From positions 1 through 64,000 of the forward strand of contig CAVPYY010000006.1 in NCBI GenBank assembly GCA_963710135.1: 64,000 bases of DNA. Reading direction: 5' to 3'. Below are positions 53,520-62,436 of the stretch, piece by piece. The notes beneath the pieces are model-generated. The model saw only the letters and a list, made by a program, of their open reading frames with translations. It was not told the origin of the DNA and did no database searches. A program made the position numbers and the translations under genes. Origin of the DNA: SG8-30 sp963710135. Its GTDB lineage: Bacteria > Pseudomonadota > Gammaproteobacteria > Steroidobacterales > Steroidobacteraceae. Within the stretch, counting starts at the first letter, position 1. The number at the start of each line of letters is the position of its first letter.

Positions 53520-54561
53520 CACGCGCCGCGCCGCGCACCGCCGCGATGTAGCGGGCCACGTTGTCGTTGTGCTCATCCAGCGTGCGGGCGAAATAGTGGC
53601 GCCCGTCGCCGCGCCCCGTGGCGACGAAAAACAGCGCTCCGGTCTGGGCGGGCTGCACGGCGGCGAGCAACGCCTCGCGGCCAACGATCGCAATGGGCGT
53701 GGGGGGCAGGCCGGCGCGCGTGTAGGTGTTCCAGGGCGTGTCCCGGGTCAGGTCCGCCCGCCGCAGGTTGCCGTCGAATGCCTCGCCCATGCCATAGATC
53801 ACGGTCGGATCGGTCTGCAGCCGCATGCCGCGGCGCAGGCGGTTGGCGAAGACCCCCGCGATGATCGGTCGTTCCTCGGCGATGCCCGTTTCCTTCTCGA
53901 TGATCGAGGCGAGGATCAACGCCTCGTCGGGCGTCTTGAGCGGAACGTCCGCCGCGCGCGAGGCCCAGGCATCCGTAAGCTCGCGCTCCAGCTTCTCGCG
54001 ACCGCGTCGCAACAGGTCGATGTCGGTAGTGCCGCGGGCGAACCGGTAGGTGTCCGGAAAGATCCGGCCCTCCGGGGATGCGCCGGCCAGGCCGATTGCT
54101 TCGGCGACGGTCTCGAGCGTGGGCTCCGGCAGCCGCACCTCGACGGCCTCGTGGCGCTGGATCGCTGCCAGCGCCTGCATGACCGTCCAGCCCTCGGGCA
54201 GGGTCAGGGTGTGGAGCAGCACGTCGCCCTCCACCATGTGCGACAGCACGCCCGCGGGACTGGAGCCCGGCTCGATCACGTACTCGCCGGCCTGCAGGCG
54301 CGTGCTGAGCCCGGCGCGCCGGGCGTAGCGGATCCAGCTGCCCGGGTGCTCCAGCAGCCCGGCGGCCGCCAGCTGGCGCGCCACCGCGGTGAGCGAGCTG
54401 CCCGGCGTGACCACGACCGTGCGCGGTTCCTCCAGGCCGGCGATCGGCGCCTCCATGCGGGCCACGTCGATGGCGCGCAGGCCGAACACCACGGCGGCGA
54501 CCGCGATCGCGAGCAGCACCGTGGCGCCCAGTATGCGTTTCAGGATTGCCGCTCCAGCCAT
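53506..54561 (-). CDS. mltG: Endolytic murein transglycosylase MltG
   Basis: MltG cuts nascent peptidoglycan strands and sets glycan length. The 351-residue protein has one N-terminal membrane helix (about 8-30), a LysM-like segment (VVVTPGSSLTAVARQLAAAG) and the YceG domain. The catalytic glutamate is in ILASIIEKETGIAEERPIIA, followed by RRGMRLQTDPTVIYG. The later motif RDTPWNTYTRAGLPPTPI is intact. It overlaps pabC by 22 bases. Confidence 0.95.
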   Translation of the reverse strand: MAGAAILKRILGATVLLAIAVAAVVFGLRAIDVARMEAPIAGLEEPRTVVVTPGSSLTAVARQLAAAGLLEHPGSWIRYARRAGLSTRLQAGEYVIEPGSSPAGVLSHMVEGDVLLHTLTLPEGWTVMQALAAIQRHEAVEVRLPEPTLETVAEAIGLAGASPEGRIFPDTYRFARGTTDIDLLRRGREKLERELTDAWASRAADVPLKTPDEALILASIIEKETGIAEERPIIAGVFANRLRRGMRLQTDPTVIYGMGEAFDGNLRRADLTRDTPWNTYTRAGLPPTPIAIVGREALLAAVQPAQTGALFFVATGRGDGRHYFARTLDEHNDNVARYIAAVRGAARDGGS

Positions 54562-55350
54562 CCCGTGAATTCCTCCGCCAGTCCGCTGACGCGCTGTGCA
54601 AGCCCGTCGATCTCGCTCACCGCCAGCGCCCCGCGCAGCGCGTTGGTGATCAGCACCTCGTCCGCATCCATCCAGTCCGCCGGCAGGAGCCGGGTTTCCC
54701 GGACCTCGATCTGCCGCTCCGTGGCCCAACTCCACAGTGCGCGGCGCATGATGCCGCGCACGCCACACTGGTCGAGCCGCGGTGTCAGCAGCGTGCGGCC
54801 ACGCAGCACGAACAGGTTGCTGTGCGTGCCGCAGACGACATGGCCCGCCTCGTCCAGCATCAGTCCCTCGACGATCGTCTCATCCTGCCATTCGGCGCGC
54901 GCCAGCACCTGCTCGAGCCGGCCGAGGTGCTTGATGCCGGCGAGCGCGGGATTGCGTCCGAGGCGCGTGCGGCAGAGCCGCACCCGGACGCCCGCGGCGG
55001 GCCGCGGCGGCGGCTCGCCTGCGAATCCTGCCACGATCCGGGTCGGTTGCGGCGCGGCGGGTGGCCGGTAGCCACGGGGACCGGTCCCCCGGGTGACGAT
55101 GACCTTCACCACGCCGTCGCGCCCGGCCATCACGGCATCGATCTCCGCGGCCAGGGTCGCAGTATCCGGCACCGGGATGGCGAGACGCGCACAACCCTCG
55201 GCCAGGCGCTCGAGGTGGTAAGGCATGCAGGCGCGGTCGAGCGCCGCGCACCGCGATGGTCTCGAACAGCCCGTCCCCGTACTGCAGGCCGCGATCGAGC
55301 GCTGAAATGCCTGCGCCCGGCTGCCCGTTGACGAGCGTCTGCTCGCTCAT
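54540..55350 (-). pseudogene. pabC: Aminodeoxychorismate lyase PabC, frameshifted
   Basis: PabC is a PLP enzyme that makes p-aminobenzoate for folate. From ATG 55350 the first frame gives LVNGQPGAGISALDRGLQYG, DGLFETIAVRG. The rest (MPYHLERLAEGCARLAIPVP, VKVIVTRGTGPRGYRPPAAP, GLMLDEAGHVVCGTHSNLFV) is in the next frame. Removing one base near 55227 gives about 269 residues, the family size. The start overlaps the pabB stop (ATGA). The catalytic lysine region (VIVTRG comes after it in the fold) and the Glu/Asn motif are present, so a sequence error is likely. Confidence 0.88.
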
Positions 55351-56700
55351 GCCAGCGCCCGCAAGGCGCCGCGGGCCTTGGCGCGGGTCTCCTCGAGCTC
55401 GTGCCGCGGGTCCGAGTCGGCGACGATGCCGGCGCCGGCGCGCAGTTCCGCGCGGGCTCCGTCGAGGCTGAAGCTGCGGATGAGTATGTTCAGGTCGAGA
55501 TCGCCGGTGGTCGAGACGTAGCCCATGGAGCCGGTGTAGGGTCCCCTGCCCTCGCCCTCGAGATCCGCGATGAGCTGCATGCAGCGCACCTTGGGGCAGC
55601 CGGTGATCGTGCCACCGGGAAACAGCGCGCGGATGACGTCCGCAGGCGTCACGTCGCGGCGCAGCTCGCCGCGGACGTTGGAGACGATGTGATGGACATG
55701 CGCGTAGCTCTCGATGGCGAGCAGCTCGTCCGCCACCACCGTCCCCGCCTCGCACAGGCGGCCGAGATCGTTGCGCTCCAGGTCGATCAACATGATGTGC
55801 TCGGCGCGCTCCTTGGGATGTCCGATGAGCTCACGAATCGACGGCTCGTCCAGGCCTTCCCGCCGCGGACGCGTCCCGGCGATCGGGCGGGTTTCCACCA
55901 GCCTGCCGGCGACCCGCACCAGGCGCTCGGGCGAGCTCGATACCACCGCCTGGCCGTCGCCGAGGTCGGCAATGCCGGCGAACGGGCCGGGATTCGCGCG
56001 CCGCAGGCGCCGATATAGTTCCGCGGCGGTGAAGCCCGGCGGCAGCTCGGCGATCCAGCGCCTGGACAGGTTCGCCTGGTACACGTCGCCTGCGGCAATG
56101 TGCTCGAGGGCCCGCTCGACCGCGAGCAGGTAGCGCTCTTCGGGGTCCTCGGCCACCGCGATCGTCACGGCTGGAGTCGGGTCAGCGCACTCCGCCGCGG
56201 CGGCAGCGAGATCGGCGCGCACCTCGCGCAGGAAATCGGCGTGGCCGGGCTCGGCGACGGCCATCGTGACACCCTGTTCGTGGTCATGGACCAGCGCGGC
56301 GTGCATGCGCCACGCCAGGCTGCAGAGCCGGGATGGCGGGGGCGGCAGCCGCAGGCTGGGCTCGATCTCGGCGGCGAGTTCATAGCCGAGCAGCACGAAC
56401 CAGCCCCCGGCAAAGGGCGTCACCGTCGCGGGTCGGGAGGTGGCTTCGCGCCGCCACCAGGCGTCGAAGCGCGCGAGGAATCCCGCGTCCTGGCCGGGAC
56501 CCTCGACCCCGCCGTCGGCCCAGCGCGTCAGGCGTTCCCCGGGAGCGGCCAGCAGCAACGAGTAGCGCCCCTGCGCGGTGCCGGTGGAGGCGCTTTCCAG
56601 CAGCACCGGGTAGCGCTGCGGCAGCGCCCGGTGCAGCCGCAGCAATTCCTCGCCGGCCGGAGCTTCGTAGCTGCAGGGGCTGGCAATTCACCGGCTGCAT
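55347..56700 (-). CDS. pabB: Aminodeoxychorismate synthase component I PabB
   Basis: PabB turns chorismate into 4-amino-4-deoxychorismate. The intact frame from about 56645 to the stop gives the chorismate-binding domain (DVYQANLSRRWIAELP, SPERLVRVAGRLVETRPIAG, HIMLIDLERNDLGRLCEAGT, GGTITGCPKVRCMQLIADLE, YTGSMGYVSTTGDLDLNILI). The N-terminus seems shifted: an ATG at 56700, 17 bases after fabF, starts MQPVNCQPL, and dropping one base near 56673 continues SYEAPAGEELLRLHRALPQR, which suits PabB. Without that repair translation would have to start at a TTG or CTG near 56645. Confidence 0.88.
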
Positions 56701-56716
56701 GCCGCCCGGCGAATCC

Positions 56717-57961
56717 TCAGCGCAGGGCGCGGAAGATGACCGTGCCGTTGGTGCCACCGAAACCGAAGGAGTTGGACGCCGCGACGGTGATCGGCATCTG
56801 GCGCGCGCTGCCGGGGACGTAATCCAGGTCGCAGCCTTCGCTGGGATGCTCCAGATTGATGGTCGGCGGGGCCACCTGGTCGCGGATGGCGAGCACCGTG
56901 AAGATGGCCTCCACCGCGCCGGCCGCGCCGAGCAGGTGACCGGTCATGGACTTGGTCGAGCTGACCGCCAGCTTGTAGGCGTGGTCGCCGAAAGCCCGCT
57001 TCATGGCGATCGTCTCGGCCGCGTCGCCGAGCATGGTCGAGGTCGCGTGGGCGTTGACGTGCTGGACGTCGCCGGGATTGCAGCCCGCGTCCGCGAGCGC
57101 GTTGAGCATCGAGCGCCTGGCGCCGTCGCCATCCTCCGGCGGCGCGGTAATGTGATGGGCGTCGCCGCTCATCCCGAAGCCGATCAGCTCGGCATAGATG
57201 TTGGCGCCGCGCGCCCGGGCATGCTCGTACTCCTCCAGCACCAGCGCGCCGGCACCGTCCGCCATCACGAAACCGTCGCGGTCCCGATCCCACGGGCGGC
57301 TGGCGCCGGTCGGGTCGTCATTGCGGGTCGACAGCGCCTTGGCCTGGCAGAACGCCCCGACCGCGAGCGGCGTCTGCGCCATTTCCGCCCCGCCGGCGAT
57401 CATCACGTCGGCGTCACCGTACTGGATGGTGCGCATGCCGATGCCGAGCGCATGGGTGGAGGTGGTGCAGGCGGTCACCAGCGCCAGATTCGGGCCGACG
57501 ATGCCGTGCATGATCGAGAGGTGCCCCGAGATCATGTTGATGATGCTCGAAGGGATGAACAGCGGCGAGATCTTGCGGTGCGACTTGCCCTCGAGGTACT
57601 TGCCGTAGTTCTCCTCGATGGTCGAGAGGCCGCCGATCCCGGCGCCGAAAATCAGCCCGATTCGTTCGCGGTTGCCCTCGGTGACGGCGAGGCCCGAATC
57701 GGCCAGCGCCTGGGTGCCGGCCGCCACGCCGTACTGCATGAACAGGTCCATGCGCTTGGCGTCCTTCGGCGCCAGGTATTGCTCCGGCGCGAAGCCCTTG
57801 ACGCTGCCCATGAAGGTAACGGGGAAACCGCTGGCATCGAAGCGGGTGATCGGCCCGATGCCGCTCTGGCCGGCCAGGATGCCGTCCCAGGCCTCCTTCA
57901 CCGAACTGCCGAGCGGCGACAGGATGCCGAGCCCGGTGACGACCACACGACGTTTGCTCAC
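56717..57961 (-). CDS. fabF: Beta-ketoacyl-ACP synthase II FabF
   Basis: Elongates acyl-ACP by condensation with malonyl-ACP. The 414-residue enzyme has the catalytic Cys165 (VTACTTSTH), His305 (NAHATST) and His342 (KSMTGHLLGAAG), plus the C-terminal SNSFGFGGTNGTV. The length and motifs are normal. It lies downstream of acpP, separated by a strong hairpin. Confidence 0.96.
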   Translation of the reverse strand: MSKRRVVVTGLGILSPLGSSVKEAWDGILAGQSGIGPITRFDASGFPVTFMGSVKGFAPEQYLAPKDAKRMDLFMQYGVAAGTQALADSGLAVTEGNRERIGLIFGAGIGGLSTIEENYGKYLEGKSHRKISPLFIPSSIINMISGHLSIMHGIVGPNLALVTACTTSTHALGIGMRTIQYGDADVMIAGGAEMAQTPLAVGAFCQAKALSTRNDDPTGASRPWDRDRDGFVMADGAGALVLEEYEHARARGANIYAELIGFGMSGDAHHITAPPEDGDGARRSMLNALADAGCNPGDVQHVNAHATSTMLGDAAETIAMKRAFGDHAYKLAVSSTKSMTGHLLGAAGAVEAIFTVLAIRDQVAPPTINLEHPSEGCDLDYVPGSARQMPITVAASNSFGFGGTNGTVIFRALR

Positions 57962-58007
57962 GCATACCCCCGTTGATTCAGCGGGGCCGGCTGGGCCCGG
58001 ACACGCA

Positions 58008-58039
58008 ACGGGCCCCGGCCGTGGCAGACCGGGGCCCGT
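58008..58039 (-). other. GC-rich hairpin between acpP and fabF
   Basis: A perfect 11-bp inverted repeat (ACGGGCCCCGG / CCGGGGCCCGT, 10-base loop) sits in the 90-base gap between the acpP stop and the fabF start. No T-run follows on either strand, so it is not a classic terminator. It may be an attenuator or an RNA-protecting 3' stem that raises acpP transcript over fabF. Confidence 0.7.
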
Positions 58040-58051
58040 CTGGGAGATCGG

Positions 58052-58294
58052 TCAGGACTTGGACTGGTGCTCGGTGATGTAGTCGATCGCCTGCTGCACC
58101 GTGGTGATCTTTTCGGCGTCCTCGTCGGGGATTTCGGTCTCGAACTCCTCCTCGAGCGCCATCACGAGTTCCACCGTATCGAGCGAGTCTGCCCCAAGAT
58201 CGTCGACGAAAGAGGCGTCACTGGTGACTTCCTCCTCCTTCACGCCGAGTTGCTCGGCGACGATCTTCTTCACCCGTTCTTCAACTGTGCTCAT
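58052..58294 (-). CDS. acpP: Acyl carrier protein
   Basis: The 80-residue ACP carries the acyl chain on 4'-phosphopantetheine attached to Ser37 in DDLGADSLDTVELVMALEEE. The sequence is strongly acidic and closely follows the E. coli protein. The upstream AT-rich gap (58295-58457, 163 bases) separates it from fabG and is the likely place of its own promoter. Confidence 0.97.
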   Translation of the reverse strand: MSTVEERVKKIVAEQLGVKEEEVTSDASFVDDLGADSLDTVELVMALEEEFETEIPDEDAEKITTVQQAIDYITEHQSKS

Positions 58295-58457
58295 CGTAGT
58301 AGTTGTCCTGTGTCTTCTTAGGATTCCGGGCGGCCACGGGAGCCTGCGCGGGGCGCACATTCTAAGTAATGCCGTTATCCGTCGCTAGCTGCCCGGCCGC
58401 AAAGAGATGTAAAAGCCATAATTATTAGTAGGTTACGAACGATAATTGTTGCCGAAA

Positions 58458-59213
58458 TCAAGGCATGAACATGCCGCCGTTGACGTTGAGGGTCTCGCCC
58501 GTGATCCAGGACGCGGCCGGCGACGCCAGGAACAGCACGGCCGCGGCGATGTCTTCGGGCACCCCGAGGCGGCCCGTTGGTATCCGCGCCGCCAGCGCCT
58601 CACGCTGCGCGTCCGGCAGGCTGCGGGTCATGTCCGTGTCGATGAAGCCGGGCGCGACGACGTTGACCGTGATGCCGCGCGAGGCGACTTCCAGGGCGAG
58701 CGAGCGGCTGAAACCGATCACGCCGGCTTTTGCGGCGCAATAGTTGGCCTGTCCGGGATTGCCGATCAGCCCGACGATCGACGCAATGCTGATGATGCGG
58801 CCCTGACGGGCCTTCATCATCCCGCGCAGCACCCCCTTGCTGAGCCGGAACACCGCGCTCAAGTCCGTGTCGATGACGTGTTCCCAGTCCTCGGGCTTCA
58901 TGCGCAACAACAACCCGTCACGGGTGACCCCGGCGTTGTTCACCAGGATCGACACGGCCCCTTCGCGGCGCTCGATATCGGCCAGCAAGGCCTCGCTGCC
59001 CGGGGCGTCCGCCACGTCGAGTGGCGCGCCGCGGCCCGTGATGCCCGCCGTCTTCAGCGCGGTGTCGATGGCCGCCACGCCGGCGCTGCCGGTCGCGGTG
59101 CCGATGACGGTCGCGCCGGCCTGGCCGAGCGCCAGCGCTACCGCCTGGCCGATGCCGCGCGAGGCACCGGTGACCAGGGCCACCTGTCCGGCCAGGGATC
59201 CGGGATCGTTCAT
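58458..59213 (-). CDS. fabG: 3-Oxoacyl-ACP reductase FabG
   Basis: NADPH-dependent reduction of beta-ketoacyl-ACP. The 251-residue SDR has TGASRGIG (15-22), NNAGVTRDGLLLRM, the serine in SIASIVGLIGNPGQANY, and catalytic Y158/K162 (YCAAK). The end ITGETLNVNGGMFMP is typical of FabG. It overlaps the fabD stop by four bases. Confidence 0.96.
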   Translation of the reverse strand: MNDPGSLAGQVALVTGASRGIGQAVALALGQAGATVIGTATGSAGVAAIDTALKTAGITGRGAPLDVADAPGSEALLADIERREGAVSILVNNAGVTRDGLLLRMKPEDWEHVIDTDLSAVFRLSKGVLRGMMKARQGRIISIASIVGLIGNPGQANYCAAKAGVIGFSRSLALEVASRGITVNVVAPGFIDTDMTRSLPDAQREALAARIPTGRLGVPEDIAAAVLFLASPAASWITGETLNVNGGMFMP

Positions 59214-60157
59214 GCCGCCTCCTCCGCACACGCGGCCAGCGCGGCGTTCAGGCTGTCTGCCCCGTCCACCGCGAGCACTTGCAGCTGGCGCCCGCCGGGG
59301 GCGCGCCGCACCAGTCCAGCCAGCACCTTGCCCGGCCCGCCTTCCACCACGTGCGAGACGCCGGACGACACCATGGCGGCCACGATGCGGGACCAGCGCA
59401 CCGGGTTGAACAACTGCCGGTACAGACCTTCGCGAATGGCGGCCGGCGAGTCGTGCCAGCTGCCGTCGAAGGCATAGACCGGGATGGCCGGTGCCTTCAC
59501 GGCCAGATTCTCCAGCCGCGCCTTCAATTCCTCGGCGGCGGGCCGCATCAGCGGGCTGTGCGACGGCACCGAGACAGGCAGGGCAATCACCCGCTTGGCG
59601 CCGCGCGCCTCGCAGGCGGCGCTGGCGCGCTCGACCGCGGCGGCGTGCCCGGCGATCACCACCTGCTCCGGGGAGTTGTAATTGACCGCCGCTACCACCT
59701 CGCTGCCCGCCGCTTCGCGGCAGGCGGCCTCGACCGCCGCGTCGTCCAGCCCGAGCACCGCGGCCATGGCACCGGTGCCTGCCGGCACTGCCGCCTGCAT
59801 GACCTGGCCGCGAAACCGCACCAGGTCCACGGCCGCGGCGTAGTCCAGCGCGCCGGCGCAAACCAGCGCGGTGATCTCACCGAGGCTGTGTCCGGCCATC
59901 ACCGCCGGCCCGGCGCCGCCGCGGGCCAGCCAGGCCCGCCACACCGCGACCCCCGCGGCGAGCAGCGCGGGCTGCGTCCGTTCGGTCGCGTCGAGCTCCG
60001 CCGCCGGGCCCTGCTGGCACAACGCCCAGAGATCGTAACCGAGGACTTGCGAGGCCTCGCCAAAGGTGGCCGCGACCTCCGGCGCCGCGCCGGGCAGTGT
60101 GGCCAGCATGCCGACCGACTGCGAACCCTGGCCCGGGAAGACGAATGCGAGTTTCAA
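59210..60157 (-). CDS. fabD: Malonyl-CoA:ACP transacylase FabD
   Basis: Loads malonate onto ACP. The 315-residue protein has FVFPGQGSQSVGM at the start, the nucleophile in GHSLGE (Ser91) and VSVPSHSPLM with the second histidine, then NPVRW. Translation is inferred to start at the TTG at 60157, which gives the family-like N-terminus. The ATG 17 bases upstream (60174) is out of frame, so a one-base error here cannot be excluded. plsX and fabH, usually upstream, are not here. Confidence 0.92.
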   Translation of the reverse strand: MKLAFVFPGQGSQSVGMLATLPGAAPEVAATFGEASQVLGYDLWALCQQGPAAELDATERTQPALLAAGVAVWRAWLARGGAGPAVMAGHSLGEITALVCAGALDYAAAVDLVRFRGQVMQAAVPAGTGAMAAVLGLDDAAVEAACREAAGSEVVAAVNYNSPEQVVIAGHAAAVERASAACEARGAKRVIALPVSVPSHSPLMRPAAEELKARLENLAVKAPAIPVYAFDGSWHDSPAAIREGLYRQLFNPVRWSRIVAAMVSSGVSHVVEGGPGKVLAGLVRRAPGGRQLQVLAVDGADSLNAALAACAEEAA

Positions 60158-60327
60158 CGACGTGCCGTCCCCATGGTGTGTTGCGGCGATTATAGGCACC
60201 GACGCGAGTGCGAACGCGATCACGTCCCGGATACCCGCCGCTGGGGAACCCGGGGCCGGGGCCGCCCGTCTGATATCATGTCAGCCTCGCTGCGCGGCTG
60301 CGCAGACGGTTCCAGACGGAGTGTCTC

Positions 60328-60765
60328 ATGCGTCCGAATTCGACTTTCCAGGGCGGCTTCACGCTGATCGAGATCATGGTGGTGATGGTCATCATCGCCA
60401 TCCTCGGCGCGCTCATCGGGCCGCAGATCCTCGGCCGTGTCGACGAAGCGCGGGTCACCAAGGCACAGGCGGACATTCGTACGCTCGGCACTTCGCTCGA
60501 CCTGTACCGCATGGACAACTTCAACTATCCGACCACCGACCAGGGGTTGCAGGCGCTGGTCACCCGGCCGAGTGACCCGAACATCCGCAACTGGAAGGCC
60601 GGCGGCTACGTGCAGAAGCTGTCCAAGGATCCCTGGGGCAACGACTACGTGTACGCCTTCCCGGGTTCGCGCGGCGGCGCCTACGACCTCTACTCGCTGG
60701 GCGCGGACGGCCAGGTCGGGGGCGAAGGCCCCAACGCGGATATCGGTAACTGGAATATCGAGTGA
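60328..60765 (+). CDS. gspG: Type II secretion major pseudopilin GspG
   Basis: The main subunit of the secretion pseudopilus. The 145-residue prepilin has a short leader ending in Gly, cleaved before FTLIEIMVVMVIIAILGAL. The C-terminal domain has the GspG hallmark YPTTDQGLQALVTRPSDP and DPWGNDYVYAFPGSRGGAYD with the calcium-binding loop region. It is the first gene of gspG-H-I-J-K-L and diverges from fabD across about 170 bases. Confidence 0.96.
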   Translation: MRPNSTFQGGFTLIEIMVVMVIIAILGALIGPQILGRVDEARVTKAQADIRTLGTSLDLYRMDNFNYPTTDQGLQALVTRPSDPNIRNWKAGGYVQKLSKDPWGNDYVYAFPGSRGGAYDLYSLGADGQVGGEGPNADIGNWNIE

Positions 60766-61325
60766 TCCCGCCCGGGTCCTGCTGCCGCCGGACCCCAAAC
60801 CCGTCCGCCGCGCTGCGCGGACGCGGCATGACCCTGATCGAGATCCTGGTCGTGATGGTGATCATCGCGCTGATGGCGGCGGTGGTCACCGTGGCGGTGA
60901 CCGCCCTCGGCGGCGACACCCAGATCGAGGACGAGGCCAAGCGCTTCACCGACGTCGTGGCCGTCGCCTACGAGCAGGCGGAACTGGAAGGCCGCGACTA
61001 CGGCCTGAGGCTCGAGCCGGCGGCCTACACGGTGATGGTCTTCGACGGGCAGCGCGGCTGGGTCGATGTCGAGGGCGATGACTACCTCAGGGCGCGCGAA
61101 CTGCCCCCCGACCTGAGCTTTGCCCTGCAGATCGAAGGACGGCCGGTACTGCTGCGCCTGTCGGACACGCCCGAAGCCCGCCTGCCGCAGGTGGTGACAT
61201 TCGCGAGCGGCGAGGTCACGCCCTACCGGCTGACCCTCTCGCGTCGCGCCAGCGGCGCCGAGATCACCCTCGAAGGCGCGCCCGACGGCACCATCGAGAT
61301 CCAGCGCCCGGAGAATCCGTCGTGA
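60762..61325 (+). CDS. gspH: Type II secretion minor pseudopilin GspH
   Basis: The 187-residue prepilin has the cleavage site RG-MTLIEILVVMVIIALMAA and a beta-rich C-terminal domain (YGLRLEPAAYTVMVFDGQRG, RLPQVVTFASGEVTPYRLTL). The leader is long (about 22 residues) if the GTG at 60762, which overlaps the gspG stop, is the start. It contains two cysteines, which is unusual; a later start is possible but no codon fits better. Confidence 0.9.
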   Translation: MIPPGSCCRRTPNPSAALRGRGMTLIEILVVMVIIALMAAVVTVAVTALGGDTQIEDEAKRFTDVVAVAYEQAELEGRDYGLRLEPAAYTVMVFDGQRGWVDVEGDDYLRARELPPDLSFALQIEGRPVLLRLSDTPEARLPQVVTFASGEVTPYRLTLSRRASGAEITLEGAPDGTIEIQRPENPS

Positions 61326-61831
61326 CGCAGCGTGGCTTCACGCTGATCGAAGTGGTGGTCGCCATGGCCATCGTGGCGCTCGGCATGGCGGCCGTGTTTC
61401 GCGTCGTCAACGACACGATCAACAACAGCGGCTATTTGCGCGACCGGACCTTCGCGACCTGGATCGCCGACAATCGCGTGGCGGAACTGAGGTTGTCGCC
61501 GGCGATGCCTTCCGTCGACGAGACGGATGGCACCGTGGAATACGCCAACCAGAGCTGGCACTGGACGGCCACCGTTTCGCAGACGCCGGTCGAGGACCTG
61601 CGGCGCATCGACGTGCGGGTGCGCCGCGAGTCGGATGCCGAGGACAGCTCGCTGGCGCAGGTGACGGGCTTCGTCGGCGCGGTGGCGCTCGGCACGCCGC
61701 CCTCGCCCACGCCCTGGAACGGCGCGCCCGGAGACGGCGACCCGGGCGGACGGCCCGGGCCGGACGAGAACACCTCCAATCCCGCGAACCGCAATGATCG
61801 CCCGGCCCCTGGAGAGGAGCCGGCGGAATGA
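61322..61831 (+). CDS. gspI: Type II secretion minor pseudopilin GspI
   Basis: The 169-residue prepilin has a very short leader, QRG-FTLIEVVVAMAIVALGMAA, and the GspI pattern TFATWIADNRVAELRL followed by WTATVSQTPVEDLRRIDVRV. The C-terminal 45 residues are a Pro/Gly/Asp/Asn-rich extension (PSPTPWNGAPGDGDPGGRPG) not normally present, possibly a flexible surface tail. The GTG start overlaps gspH (GTGA). Confidence 0.93.
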   Translation: MTQRGFTLIEVVVAMAIVALGMAAVFRVVNDTINNSGYLRDRTFATWIADNRVAELRLSPAMPSVDETDGTVEYANQSWHWTATVSQTPVEDLRRIDVRVRRESDAEDSSLAQVTGFVGAVALGTPPSPTPWNGAPGDGDPGGRPGPDENTSNPANRNDRPAPGEEPAE

Positions 61832-62436
61832 AGGCTGCGCGCGGCTTCACCCTGATCGAGGTGCTGGTGTCGAGCGTGATCCTGGCACTGCTCAGCATCA
61901 TCGCCCACAACGGCGTGGCCGAGACCCGTCGCACCGTCGAGGCGGCCCGCGAGAACATGGCGCGGGTGCGCGAGGTGCAGCGCGCGGTGACGCTGCTGAC
62001 CAGCGATTTCCGGCAAGTCGCGCCGCGGCCGGTCCGCCAGCAGGTCGGTGACGGCTACCGGCCCGCTTTGTTTCGCGACCCCAACACGATCGGCGTGGTC
62101 GAGTTGTCGCGCGCCGGCTATACCAACACGGCCGGCAGCCCGCGCGGCACGACCCAGCGGGTGATCTACCAGCTCGAGGACCGGACGCTGGTCCGCCGCC
62201 ACTGGAATGTCACGGATGCCACCCTCGCCAACGAGCCGTTCACGCGCAACCTGCTGACCGGCGTGGAAAGCTTCCAGGTCCGCTACCTCAACGCCGGCCG
62301 CGAATGGCAGCCGCAGTGGCCGCCGCTCGGCGCACCGGGCGACACCGGCCTGCGGCTCAGGCCGCTCGCCGTGGAGATCGTGCTGGTGCTGACCGACTAC
62401 GGCGAGATCCGCCGCGTCGTGGAGGTGCCAGGATGA
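61828..62436 (+). CDS. gspJ: Type II secretion minor pseudopilin GspJ
   Basis: The 202-residue prepilin has the site ARG-FTLIEVLVSSVILALLSII, then LLTSDFRQVAPRPVRQQVGD and the late LNAGREWQPQWPPLGA typical of GspJ. It forms the pseudopilus tip with GspI and GspK. It overlaps gspI by four bases. Confidence 0.95.
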   Translation: MKAARGFTLIEVLVSSVILALLSIIAHNGVAETRRTVEAARENMARVREVQRAVTLLTSDFRQVAPRPVRQQVGDGYRPALFRDPNTIGVVELSRAGYTNTAGSPRGTTQRVIYQLEDRTLVRRHWNVTDATLANEPFTRNLLTGVESFQVRYLNAGREWQPQWPPLGAPGDTGLRLRPLAVEIVLVLTDYGEIRRVVEVPG

